In this document: in pieces, positions 35,349-47,500 of the stretch
Layout: every line of letters starts with the position of its first letter
Numbering within the stretch: the stretch's first letter is position 1
Assembly (NCBI GenBank): GCA_934045905.1
Contig: OW203762.1
Span: 20,616,345 to 20,680,344, forward strand
DNA length: 64,000 nt
Reading direction: 5' to 3'
From: Leuctra nigra
Taxonomy: Eukaryota > Arthropoda > Insecta > Plecoptera > Leuctridae
Position numbers and translations under genes: made by a program
Notes under the pieces: model-generated
What the model was told of the DNA's origin: nothing
The model's input: only the letters and a program-made list of their open reading frames with translations
The model's database searches: none

Positions 35349-36668
35349 CTTCTTTGATGACAAAGACGATAATATTAAATTAAATCGCTTTCAAGAACGT
35401 AAGGAATAAATCACGACAATCGTTTGATTTGACTTTTCGTTTGACGGTTTCAAGTCATCTCTCTATTTTTAGATTATCGCCATCATTCCAGTTTTTTTAA
35501 CAATACAATACAACCATTTTTATGTTGAGCTCTAAGCCGAGCTCGAGAAATGACTGATTCACAATACCAAACTCTTTGTTTAGATTTGACGAAACATTTT
35601 TGAAACAGAGAATCGGGAAACCTCATTGTCTTTAAATTACGGTTCTCTGAGACAAGAAAAACGTTAAGCGTTACCAACTTATCATTCCCGCTAAAAAAGA
35701 CGACCTCTGTGTTACTCTTGAGTTTTTATATTTTCTAAGCATCGTAATGTGTGGTCATCAATATCTTTATTGTTGCTGTTTGTCTTGACAGAGAACAACT
35801 CACAACCCTTCTACAGAAATCGTCATATTTCAATTCTTACCTCGTCGTTTTCTCTCCGATATGATGGGTATAAAATCGTTTATCTTGTTTTCCATCACTA
35901 CCTTAATGTTGTGCCATTAGGTTTGATTGGTGCCGGACAATCTAAGCACATTTCAAGCCCCACAAAGAAGTTTATTTATGACTGCATTCAAACCTGATTT
36001 TTACAATTTGACGCTACATGAACGACGTTCAGAATAAAATCACGACCTTTTCCCCATTTTCTCAATGATTGGATATTCTTTGCGATCATTGAAGCAAATA
36101 CCGCATCATCGATTTAAATAAAAATAGACTCTGATCTCCACGCAGGCTTAAGTTCGCACTGAACTTTCTTAAATGTTACACACTTAAATATCGTTTAAGC
36201 TTGAACGGAAAGCCGCATTGCCCTTCACACACCCCGCGTCATCTAACTTCACCAAGTGTAACGAGTTTGCTGAAGCCAGCTTCAAGAGATTTCACAATGA
36301 AACGTGAATTTTGTCATTCAGTTATCATCTTCAAGTTATTTTGCTCTCGTGAATAGCTCGGTCCTCTTCAATAATGTCCTAGTAAGCCCTTTTTCCCCCT
36401 CATCTCCCTCCAGCCCACCACCACCCACCGACCACCACCGTCTCCGCTGCTCAAGTGCGGAGACAGGCGAAGACAATTGAGATGAGCTGGGGGATGAATG
36501 TTGCAAGATCATATTCTTATCTCCACTTGAGAATTAATAAGATAGTACTTACCATTTTATTTAGGGCACAGGAATTGATAGGCGGATCGCTTTGTGATGT
36601 AGAAATTAGCCACATCTTTTGTTATTTTTTGATCACTCAATAGGGAACATGCAAAAGTTTTTTAATAT
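35349..36668. other. Unassigned stretch
   Basis: No supported gene. At 36396-36420 a pyrimidine-rich tract ending CTCCCTCCAG precedes CCCACCACCACCCACCGACC and an open frame (36419-36640) that could be an exon joined to exon 3 in phase; no clear donor follows. An alternative to the exon at 34964. Confidence 0.35.
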
Positions 36669-36784
36669 TTCAAAATAACAACATATTTGTTGGTAAATCA
36701 CACTATTTTTAATCTCAAAAGTGTAAATTATCATTCATAAAATATGATATTTAAAATCAGTGTAAATTCTGTCGGGAAAAACGC

Positions 36785-37180
36785 TATCCCCATAAAAAAC
36801 ACTCCGTGTAAAAAAAACAGCCAAGTCTCTTCAACTAAAAAAAAATTATGAAATCTAAAAATTCTGCACTGAAACGTAGTGATATCAAAAAATGAGCCAA
36901 GTCAAAACTTTATTTGAAAATTAAAAAATACTTGGCGCATCGTGTAAATAAATAGCATAGAAGTATAGGCTAGATATAAATACATATACTTCTAGTATAC
37001 CTACAATGCCCTAAAAAAAACGATGCGCCAAGTATTTTTTAATTTTTAAATAAAGTTTTGACTTGGCTCATTTTTTGATATCACTACGTTTCAGTGCAGA
37101 ATTTTTAGATTTCATAATTTTTTTTTAGTTGAAGAGACAATTGGCTGTTCTTTTTACACGGAGTGTTTTTTATGGGGATA
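36785..37180. repeat. Nested foldback with 160-bp arms
   Basis: The arms 36785-36943 and 37020-37180 are inverted copies differing at only a handful of positions, with a 76-bp loop that itself contains AGAAGTATA / TATACTTCT. Landmarks in the left arm: TATCCCCATAAAAAACACTC, CTCTTCAACTAAAAAA, CACTGAAACGTAGTGATATC, CTTGGCGCATCGT. The arms are far better conserved than the outer terminal repeats, so the two structures differ in age or in homogenisation. Confidence 0.93.
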
Positions 37181-38110
37181 TCACTTATTTTTTTAGTTTA
37201 TTTACACAACTTGTAAAACTTATTGGGGCAACAATGACTAATTCCTTTAAAAAAATACGCTATTTCCGAATTAGTTACTAAGAAAAATATTGTTTGGAGC
37301 TAAATATAAGCTTAAAGTGATATGCCATGAAGAATTTGGAAAGCATCGTTCCAATAGGTCCAGCCGTTTTCGAGATATGGCATCACTTCCGGTTTTTAAA
37401 ATGGCGGCTGAAAGCTCTTACACATTGTATTCATATGTATATAAATACTTATATTTTATTATAAGCCTTCTGAATATGTAGTTGGTTTTTATATAAAGGG
37501 GAAGTGAATTTAGGCAGTTTTCGCTAAACTATGACATCATTTCCGGTTTCAGTAATTAGAAAACTTTAATTTCACTGTTGTTATTTCATATAAAGGACCG
37601 TCTGAATCGATTGGCGCAAATTTCGTTCCGATCGGTTTAGCCGTTTTTGAGATATGACGTCACTTCCGGTTTCAAAATGGCGGCACAAAAAATTCATAAG
37701 GGCAAGGTATCATCAGGCAGACGAGCTGTATATGTGGTGAAAATTTCGGGTCAATCGACCCAGCCGTTTAGGCTGTGGCGGAGACCGCGGAATTTATTGG
37801 AAGATGAATCTGAATCTGAATCATTATCTGAAGAAAGCCGTACAATTTCACTGTTTTCAAGGCCCTCTAGCTCGCAAACCAAACATCATATCATATTGTT
37901 CCCAAATTAGGTATATATGGTGGGGTGGGCCATAGCTCGAAATTAAGAGATTTCGCAACAATGTGAGATTTCCCAATTTTGAGATCCAGTAGGCCGAAAA
38001 TGCCACTTTGATGCTTACAGTAAAAGTGGGTTGCTCCAGCCTTTTTAAATGAGAGTGTGCGCGCGCCGTACGACTTGGCTGGCGTGGAGCGACCGCTCCA
38101 CTAGATCAGC

Positions 38111-38180
38111 GCGAGTGATGTCATATTTTATTGTAACCATGGCAACATCATTGTTGGTTGATATAAATAACATCACTCGC
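38111..38180. repeat. Small inverted repeat inside the right end
   Basis: GCGAGTGATGT at 38111-38121 is repeated inverted as ACATCACTCGC at 38170-38180, perfect over 11 bp with a 48-bp loop, immediately inside the right terminal repeat. Confidence 0.75.
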
Positions 38181-38301
38181 CGGGATGGCGTTTTCCCGCC
38201 AAAATTTACACTGATTTTCAATTTCATATTTATGAATGAATATGTGTACTTTTTAGTGTGAAAATAGTGCGATTTACCAACAAATATGTTGTTATTTTGA
38301 A

Positions 38302-40896
38302 TTACAGTTTAAAAAAAATATATACCTACATATTTCCTGTTGACATTTAGGTAACATTCTTATACACGTATTTATTTTGCATTACGAAGTAAAATTACTG
38401 ATCTGTAGTTATATTTATAAATAATTAGAATTGATTGGAATGGAATTGTCTAAACAAGCTGTTGGCCGACGGACAAAATGATGATTCCGATAACAATGCA
38501 TTTTACCATCCATTGAGGCATCAAATAGTGAAATTGCATCAACATTGACATTTAATAGATTTTAGAGCAAATTGTGGCGATACGTTTTTTTTAAATTCCA
38601 ATTCATTATCCATTCACTTTCCAATGTAATAGATTTGCTCATATATATTGTATGAAGCGATGTTTGATTAAATACGTATCTGTTATGTGGATCCAAATCG
38701 TAACGATGATCGTAACTTCAACTACTAATATTGTCATCGCAATAGATATTATGATAACGATATGAAAATATCATGATAATAATAGTCAGTAATATGCATT
38801 ATGCGATTGACCTTTGCCCGTAACATAATTTTTAGTACTACATTTTCTGTCCCAATTAGAACCCATTAGAGCGGATTATGTTAACACAATGTGCCTTTAA
38901 GCGTAAATAATCATATACATTGTGATTGAAGTCAATACATGGATCAAATGCATTCATAATTATTTATGAATTCATCGAATACATTTATATAAAATTTTAA
39001 TACAATCAATCAATTCATTAAATTTGACAATCGTTAATGACGGTGTTTCTAGTTGTACAACTCGTAGTTGATATTAATAAATTGACGTAGCGCGGCGCTC
39101 CGGGAAAGTTCAATTAATTTCCACTCGAAGCGTTTTCTTCGCATCGATTATTCAGAAGCTGAGCAGAATGTCGCATCTGGAGCGAAATCGGCGGCGTCAA
39201 TTTGGGATTTAATGACGAATAAAAACAAACACGATACAAATATATTGTACATCTCATAACTTTGTCGAGCTTTACGTAATGGAATTTCGTTTGAAATTCC
39301 GATTTTGTTTGTTTTTGTCATATAATATTGTATATATAGAAAATTATTTTCATTAAATCATTGAAACAAACAGAGAGCTACGAATAAAGTTTTATAAAAT
39401 ATTATTACCATTCTATTTAGAGATGAAAACTGATTCATTAATTTATTACCAAATTAATTCGGGAGCATGTTATTATCGACATTACTATTCGCCTATTCGG
39501 TGGACATTCTGATCCTGATTTTGCTGTGCAACAAAATCACTGGGATAGTTCCCTATAGATGATCTTGCATCCTCTCTCTCATGTATCACAAATTGTATAA
39601 TCACGTTCATGATAAATCACCAATCACTAGCTCGTTACAGTCACGTCCTCGAACATGTAAAACCCCGAAACATGTAAAACCTTCAAACATATCCTTCAAA
39701 CATGTAAATCAGCAATCACCATTAAAAATGTTGGAATGTTCATCAAAAATCGATGGAAAATTAAGATGTTTTTTGCTTTTATGGGCCTAATTAAGAATCT
39801 TGGCTCATGTATAATGAAGCCAATTATTTTTCTCCGCCGATCAACAAGAACTGTAGAGCCTTAGTCTAGTTTCCGAGGTAATAATAAGCCGTTTTCTATA
39901 ATTAGTCCTGCTATTGACTTGACTCTCAGTGGAATCTTCTCGTGTTGTAAAAGCATCAAGCACTGTCGTGTTTATGCTGATTAGTTTGTCGTAGAAGAGA
40001 AAGGGCGCGGTCAGGTCGCATTGTTACTAGAAAACGTATACAATTATCTCGTAAATGTCCCATGCTTGAGACATCACAAGTCGTTGGCGCGTCGTTGGTT
40101 CTTCTATGACGAGGATGGGCAAGACATTATTGGCAGACAAGTGGGCCAATACAGTGACTATCGTCTATTGGATTTTCAATCGTTATCTGTTTTTCTATTT
40201 TTCCAACGTTTCGGGGTTTTCAAAACTTTTCTTGTTGAGATACATCGGAGGGAGTTGAATAATGCTTGTATTATGAATGCTTCGAAAAGCATTTTAAATT
40301 GCAATATCATTATATAAAATAACGACTTCAACGTGAGTAACGACCATAGTAAGTTGTTAAAGATTATGAGACTTTAATATTAAAGATGCTTTTCTGAAAC
40401 AGTTTCGGTGACATGCGAGATTGATAAAGTGCAAAGTATGACAATGTCAATGCACATGTTTCAAAAATGATCTCTCAGAACGAACGTATTTACTAAAATT
40501 CCTAATGACATTTCAAACCTTAATGCCGCATAAACTTTGATTTTAGGATTCTTGGCTAAATTCCCATAATTTTATCATTTTGGAAACATCTTGTACCACC
40601 CAATAAAAATACTTTCATTGGCCAGTTTCTCACATATGCATCCACTCTTCAATTATGTTCGGCGGAAGAAGGGCTAAAAATCTTACACAATTTTTCGTAG
40701 ATACAAAAAAAGTCATATTACATTTTTTCTCAACTTAATTTTTGTCTAATTTGCTCCAAATTGTTACCTACGGTTGTTTAATTTTTTCTCGAGCAGCTGT
40801 CTTTCAATCTTCGGTCATTACGAAGAGCGGACTGAATGAACATTTTTCAACGAATCAGAGCAAAAAACGCAACAACACTGAACGCAACACATTAAG
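38302..40896. other. AT-rich non-coding stretch
   Basis: No supported gene. Imperfect 17- to 18-bp tandem units around ACATGTAAAACC occur at 39650-39711. A GC-richer patch at 39085-39200 shows no exon structure. Confidence 0.55.
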
Positions 40897-41037
40897 ATGG
40901 CCGCTTTCGTCAGTCTGACGCGTCAAACGACGCGGCTCTTAGGACGAGTTCCGATCTTAAAGTGCGATCGTTCCAAACTCGAGGAGCAATTCACTCAAGA
41001 AATCGTACAAGCATTCAGAGCGAAGAAGATACAATAA
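40897..41037 (+). CDS. 46-residue ORF with targeting-peptide-like start
   Basis: ATG at 40897 in the context TTAAGATGG, TAA at 41035. The 46-residue product starts MAAFVSLTRQTTRLLGRVPI (Arg/Thr/Leu-rich, no acidic residues in the first 23) like a mitochondrial presequence, and ends in a charged helix KLEEQFTQEIVQAFRAKK. The coding part is GC-rich (CGCGTCAAACGACGCGG) against AT-rich flanks. It could be a small gene, a first exon, or a truncated processed copy. No family recognised; the presequence idea is inferred from composition only. Confidence 0.35.
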   Translation: MAAFVSLTRQTTRLLGRVPILKCDRSKLEEQFTQEIVQAFRAKKIQ

Positions 41038-41291
41038 GAGCTGATACATTTGATTGTTTAATCATCACAATTTTTATGGTGATATACATCATTACCATAA
41101 AAATGGTGTTCGTAATTCTTATGTACTGTAATTATGGAGGAAGGATGCCATTTTTTATGCAATTTTTTAAGATGATTTGCTAAACAAAGAGCAGTAAGAA
41201 AAAGTACCTACAGACAGCTACTTCAATTTTACACTTCGAACATTTCTTTCTATCACACTGGCTCTATTATAGTACAAACCTAAAACACACT

Positions 41292-41430
41292 GCACACTAT
41301 AAAGTTTACTCTCTGCTTTTTCGATCATGACTGAATAGCAGAGAGGGAAGTAAAGTTACATGACAGCTGTCAGCCTCAGCCAATGAGAGAGCAATCTTCA
41401 CACTCTTTCTGCTTTCACTTGATAGTGTGC
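41292..41430. mobile_element. Probable 139-bp MITE
   Basis: Ends GCACACTATAAAGT and, inverted, GCACACTATCAAGT (13 of 14 match), with a second internal inverted pair CTCTCTGC / GCAGAGAG at 41319-41357. Size and structure fit a small MITE; no target duplication was established. Confidence 0.5.
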
Positions 41431-43297
41431 CCGATACTACCAAGTTTTCCTAACATAAAATAATTTTAAATCAGATGTTTTGATTATTAATAATGTTCAT
41501 CATAAAAAATTTAAATTTTAAAAATTTAAAAAAAATGCAAAATTATAAAAAAAATTCACTCAGGTGAGATTACTATTTAAAAAATACGAGAATTAGCTAA
41601 AATTATATAGAAAAACCTTTCCAATCCATCTACTTCAATCTTGTATCAAAGAAGCAATATCAAAATCCGCGATGTTCTCTGTTCATTGCTGAGGCTTCTA
41701 ACATGACGTGTTAAATTAATTACCAGTACCTTGTCATGTCTTGTGTTGGGAGCAAAACATGGAGTCCCCAACCCAATGAGCGGAGTTAATCCTTATTACA
41801 TTCTAATTCAACCCAACACTTTGAATCATTACGCTGGACCACATACGTCACTGGGCCAATCTTCTAATTACAAACTACGACCCCTCCTGCTAGGGGAAAT
41901 GATACGTGCTCTTATGAAGAAGCGACAGAAACGTGGGTTGCTCGGTTGAGGCCGTTCGCAGAATGAACGATTTTTGTTAGAAATATGATTGAGAGAGGAA
42001 CTTTTGTGATTAATAATAAAGTACTGTAATTATAAAAGGATTGTCACTTGGGCACGGTATAACTGGAGTCAAATAATAATAACGATTAAAAATTACGAGC
42101 TTGAAGTGGAAATAACACGAAAACAAATCATATACGTGCAATATAACCCGATAACTTATAACCATATATTATAATATAATGCATTTATTTTATAAGTAGT
42201 TAATTTATATTTATATTCAAATATCTGAGCTCGGGGGACTTTTGCAGGATTTCTTTAGGATATACGTACAGATTACAGATACATTCTTTCTCTCTCATTG
42301 CTTGCTTAATTTTAATTTTTATAATTTTATATTTTCAAAATGTTTGTTTTACTTATTTGATATAGTAATGTACTTATTACGTAATGATTAAAGTTAATAT
42401 AGGTATTAAACTTCTGTCATGTTCTAAAACATAGCGATATACATAATATCTTTTTAATACTTAAGTATTTTATCTCCGATTTTGAATAAATACCTACGAA
42501 AGAAGGGAGTAATATAAAAAGAGTTATAAGGAAACGAATGATCATTAGAGAATAATTTTAAAATAATTTCCTTACAGTGAAATGCACGAAATTAAACCAC
42601 AAACATCTGTCCCACAAACACAAACCGAAGAAAGCGTTGAGAAGTAAAATATTTTTTGTAAGCACTTTCGAAATTTAAAAATTCTCCGTTAAATTAATCT
42701 ACTGAGTAAGTAACGATTTTTTAAAGTAAATACTCTCTTTGGATTTGGAAATTCATATTAATTTTAAAATATAACTAATTAGAAAAAAAGAGTTAATTAA
42801 GGGAAGCGAATACAATTTTGTAATGTAAAAGGAAATCGATTTCAGTAATCAAGCCTCTGTAAAGGATGTTAAAGAACGCAGTAATCAATGTGTTTCGTGT
42901 GGATTCGCATAGATTAAGTCATTACTGACGTTCTTTTACTACATCAATAACAGTAAAGAATAAAAACACATTTTATACATTCCGCAATAACATTTAATTT
43001 GAAAAGATTTGATAGCTTTGTGTGGAAAACATCTCCAGCTTTTGACAAATTTGTCAATCACAAATTCTTTGTCTCCCGAGAACATTCTGCATGACATTTG
43101 CTTTGGTTGGTCTCATTTTATCTCACTGGTCTCCGTCGGCCACTTTGCCTGGCAAGTCCCAGCAAAGCCGAGAACTCAAGTGGATTAAGGTGCTGCAAGC
43201 GCGAGCGATTTTGCTGCTTTTTGGAGACACTTTTTTGGATACGATTGGAGACGAAATGGGTTGGCCAAATGATTTGAAATTTTAATCGTGATTATAT
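41431..43297. other. AT-rich non-coding stretch
   Basis: No supported gene. A short imperfect inverted repeat (GATGTTAAAGAACG..CAGTAAT) brackets 42864-42953. Confidence 0.55.
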
Positions 43298-43467
43298 AAA
43301 AGACAAACTTAGGATTATCCCTTGGTACATTTTTAATTTTTTGTTTCGTTAAATAGTAATAATTAGTGGATTTTTGTGTGAAAAATTAGCTATTTTCTTG
43401 TCTCCCTGGGCGCCGTATAAAATTAAATTTCAAATATGTGCCAAGTGATAACCCTAAGTTTGTCTTT
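43298..43467. repeat. Inverted repeat within a probable transposon relic
   Basis: AAAGACAAACTTAGGATTAT..CTTGG at 43298-43325 is inverted at 43441-43467 (CCAAGTGATAACCCTAAGTT..TTT), about 25 of 28 bases matching. Downstream, 43905-43919 reads CCGACACCCTGTATA, a sequence style seen at the ends of many insect repeats. A matching opposite end was not found, so the limits of the element are unknown. Confidence 0.55.
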
Positions 43468-44324
43468 CATCTAATCATGAATAAAATTTGATATCAATTG
43501 GTTAACGGGTTTGGTCTCCAATCGTATAGGAAATTTCAATATTTTGCGCGGTTTTGTTGAATAATACAAGGCACCGATCAAAAATGAAAAAGTGCTACTA
43601 ATATACAATCAGACTGATCATGTGAACATCCTATCAAAGTTGCACCCACTTCTGAAACAATTTTTCTTTCTCAATTTTCTAAAACGGCCAAGCGCTCGTA
43701 TCACCTTAAGGCCAATTTGTATCTTCAAAATTTTAATTGTTTTTACAAAATGCTGCGATTATTCTTCAAATAAACTAAGGACTTTTACGCGTTAGGGGAA
43801 TTTTGTAATGCTCCATAATTAAACTTTAATCCTTCCAGTGTAATATCTATAAATTAACTCTCAACGAGCTATAATTTTTTATAAAATCATTGCCCTACTT
43901 TCCCGACACCCTGTATAACACGCTTAGCAGTGGTTTTAATTGAACATTTCATCGGTAAATTAGAATGAACGACTTATATTTTCAGCTGTTGGTATTGTGT
44001 AAGGTAATAGCTTCCCTTGCTCTAACCATGACCTAATTTCACATCTTCGCCAATGAATACTGAATGTTTTCCCTGGAGTAGAGTCTGCTGTGTTTTAACA
44101 AAGCCCTGCGAAGATCCATTTAGCTCCAAGTTTTACAACCAAGACAATCGTTATCGACGCGTCGTATTGTTCTTCCGCCCATTTAAATGTAATTGATGAT
44201 ATCTTGAGCTGTTCAATATGTGTGAAAATGTCGCACCATTGGGATGAGATGATAATAATAATGGAAATGGGAATAGTCCAGATTCTACAATTTCAAGATT
44301 CCAGTTCAAAATATCGTCATAATA
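43468..44324. other. AT-rich stretch up to the LTR element
   Basis: Probably the rest of the relic ending at 43919, then unassigned AT-rich DNA; no gene. Confidence 0.45.
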
Positions 44325-44514
44325 TGTCATGATATTTGTATACTTAATAACCAGAAGGCTCTGGGTTACCGTGGCAACAAAGAGTGAGTTATAAACAAGA
44401 CAGACTAGAGAGCAAATGTACTAATTAACTATTATATATAACTTAAAGTTAATAAACTATTATACTTATAAACTATGTTCTGTCTTTATATATAATAATA
44501 ACTATAACTCAACA
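44325..44514 (+). repeat. 5' LTR (190 bp)
   Basis: Starts TGTCATGATA and ends AACTCAACA. It matches 48583-48772 base for base as read. TATATATAA at 44433-44441 is a plausible TATA element for the genomic transcript. Confidence 0.97.
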
Positions 44515-44527
44515 TGGTGTCAGAAGT
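44515..44527 (+). other. Primer binding site, tRNA-Leu type
   Basis: TGGTGTCAGAAGT starts directly after the 5' LTR and is complementary to the 3' end of tRNA-Leu (ACTTCTGACACCA) over 13 bases. Minus-strand DNA synthesis would be primed here. Confidence 0.85.
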
Positions 44528-44562
44528 TAAAATTTGGAAAAAGAAATAAAACTTGAGAAGAA

Positions 44563-47500
44563 ATGGCACAATATCAAGCACCAAAGGCATTTGAGGCAGG
44601 AGTCAACCCAGCAGAAAATTGGGAACGATGGAGGCAACGCTATGAATATTATGTAGAGGCAGCCGACATTGACCTCAAACCTGTAAAGAAACAAATAGCA
44701 GATCTTCTTCATACTATTGGAGAGGATGGACTAGCTGTTTACAACATACTTGAAGATTTGCCACCTCCAGACCAGAGAGAAGTAAAAAACATCTTAGATA
44801 GCATTACAAAATATTATACACCATATAAAAACACAACTTATCTTCGTTCACTATTCTTCAATGAATGTCAGAAAGAAGGACAAAGCACAGACGATTTTGT
44901 TTTGGTTCTACGACAAAAATCCAAAGATTGTGAATTTGAGCATCTTGAAGAAAGTCTGATTAGAGACAGACTTATTGGAGGAATTCGAGATCAGAGGATG
45001 AGAGAAAGATTGCTAAAAGATCATAATATGACATTGCATAAGGCAATAAATCTGTGCAGAGCAAATGAAAATTCTATACTTCAGGCTAAAGAAATGGAAA
45101 AAAATGAAGAAACAATTCACGCATTACGAAGATATGCACACAAAGGAACCAACAAAAAGGTAGGAGAGGATCACTCCCAGAAATCGAAGAATTCCTGTTG
45201 GAAGTGTGGTAACCAGCACGACATAGGCAAATGTCCAGAGTTTGGTTGTACATGCTACAAATGCAGTAAACCAAACCACTTTTCAAAAATGTGCAAATGG
45301 AAGCAGCAAGAGATGAATAAAGTACATGCTGTCGATGAAGCTGAATCAGATTCAGACGAAGACAATAATGTGACTTTCCAAGTTGATTTTCTGAAGGTAG
45401 ATCTAGTTAGGGCTGAGTGGAAACAGGATATAAAGGTAAATAATCGCAACATCTGTTTCAAGCTAGACCCAGGGTCCGAAGTGAATATACTATCATTTGA
45501 GGATTACCAGCAGCTACCAAGCAAACCACAACTTGCTAAGTCATCAAGCAGAATCACGTCATATAGTAATAATGAAATCAAATACGAAGGAACTTGTATG
45601 CTGAATTGTGAAGTGAAGAATAAACAAGGTCAGTTTAAATTTTACATTGTTTGCGATGCAGCTCCACCTATAATAGGTCTGACAGCTTGCGAGGAACTTG
45701 GATTAGTAAAGAGATTGCATTCAGTGGATAAGTCCAGCTCCACTGCCACAAAGATTTTAGAAGAATTCTCAGACGTGTTTAAAGGTACTGGCAAGGTTAC
45801 TAGGCAATATGACATAAAATTACAAGAAAATGCTCAACCTACAGTAATTCCAGCACGTAAGATTCCTTTGGCATTGAAAGCCAAGGTAAAGGCAGAGTTA
45901 GATCGAATGCTGACTAACGGTATCATTGTTAAAGAAGACGAGCCCACTGAATGGGTGCATCCTATGGTTATTGTAAATAAGCCAAATGGGAAAATACGGA
46001 TTTGTCTAGATCCAAGATCACTTAACAAATACATTCAACGGGAGCATCATCCAATGCCAACAGGGGAGGAAATTTTTTCAGAACTAAAAGGGGCCAATGT
46101 GTTCAGTGTACTAGATGTTTCTGAAGCCTTTTGGCAAATTCCTTTGACAGAGCGTAGTTCCAAACTATGCACTATAGCAACTCCATTTGGAAGATTTCGC
46201 TTTACAAGAATGGCTTTTGGACTTAATAGCGCTCCTGAAGTTCTACAAAAAGAAGTACAACATCTCATTGAAGGTTTAGATGGCGTCCATTGCTACATGG
46301 ATGATATCATTATACATGGCAAAGACCTACAAGAACACAATATAAGACTGAGACAAGTTTTGTCTCGGGCCAAGGAAGCTAATATTACATTCTCCAAAGA
46401 GAAAAGACAGATTGCAGTATCAAAAATAAAATTTCTAGGTCACGATGTATCACCTGAAGGCTGTTCTGTTCACCAGTCAAAGGTGGAGGCTATCACAAAG
46501 ATGCCAGTACCGCAAGATCAACAAGCACTGCAACGTTTCCTGGGAATGATTAATTATCTTGCAAAATACGTTCCTAATCTCTCGGAAGTCACACACCCAC
46601 TACGACAGTTGTTGCACAAGAACATAGAATACATATGGACAGCTGAGCAACAAAAGGCATTTGACAAACTGAAAGACTTGGTGAGTAACGCACCAGTATT
46701 GTCATTCTTCGATGATAAAGTTCCAATCACACTTTCAGTTGATGCAAGTCGCTTTGGTTTGGGTGCAGTTCTATTGCAAAATGGCAAGCCCTTAGCATAT
46801 GCGTCAGTGTCATTAACACCTACACAGATGAATTACAGCCAGATTGAGAAAGAATTTCTCGCTATAACTTGGGCGTGTGATCACTTTCATTACTTCCTGT
46901 ATGGTCGTAAGTTTCTGGTGGAAACAGACCACAAGCCTTTACTTGGGATAGTTCAGAAACCTATTGAGAAACTATCTCCTCGTCTACAACGACTCCTGAT
47001 TCGATTTCAAAGATACAATCCTGAACTCACTCATGTTCCGGGTAAACAGTTATATACAGCGGATACTCTTTCCAGAGCTCCACTAGCTGATCAGATAGTA
47101 GACACAGACTTCTTGGATGGAGAAGCTGGTGCAGTTCACTCGATTGTTACTTTGTCAGAGCCGAAAGAACGTCAATTTCAAATTGACACAGCTGAAGACT
47201 GTGATCTACAAATCGTTCATGAACTAATAGTTCAAGGATGGCCCAATACAAAGCCGGCGAATCCCAATTCTGCAGTGAATGCGTACTGGCATTGTCAAGA
47301 TGAGCTTCATGCTGCAAATGGATTAATCTTCAGAGGATCCCGACTCGTCATCCCTAGAAAACAGAGGGCTCACATTTTGTCATTGATTCATCAAGGTCAC
47401 CAAGGGGTTTCATCTTGTTTAGCAAGAGCACAAGAAGCTGTCTACTGGCCAGGAATTACAGCAGATATCAAACAGTTAGTGCTGTCATGCAAGGCATGTC

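Larger units (their letters stand above)
36669..38301. mobile_element. 1.6-kb element with long terminal inverted repeats
   Basis: The left end (36669-36789) and right end (38183-38301) are inverted copies of about 120 bp at roughly 80% identity. Both start TTCAAAATAACAACATATTT and include TTGGTAAATC and AAAATCAGTGTAAATT. Inside lies a separate near-perfect foldback (36785-37180) abutting the left repeat. Then come two modules 278 bp apart sharing CAGCCGTTTTCGAGATATGG-like text, TCACTTCCGGTTT and AAAATGGCGGC (around 37344 and 37624), with a degenerate third near 37750. No transposase frame. Long repeats and no coding resemble MULE-like or foldback non-autonomous elements; target duplication not resolved. 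Confidence 0.8.

Noticed and set aside
35130..35409. ORFs on both strands spanning the gap.
   Set aside because: They read through 200 N and have no real sequence inside.
43905..43919. CCGACACCCTGTATA as the end of a named transposon.
   Set aside because: The matching opposite terminus was not found in the window, so neither class nor limits can be given.
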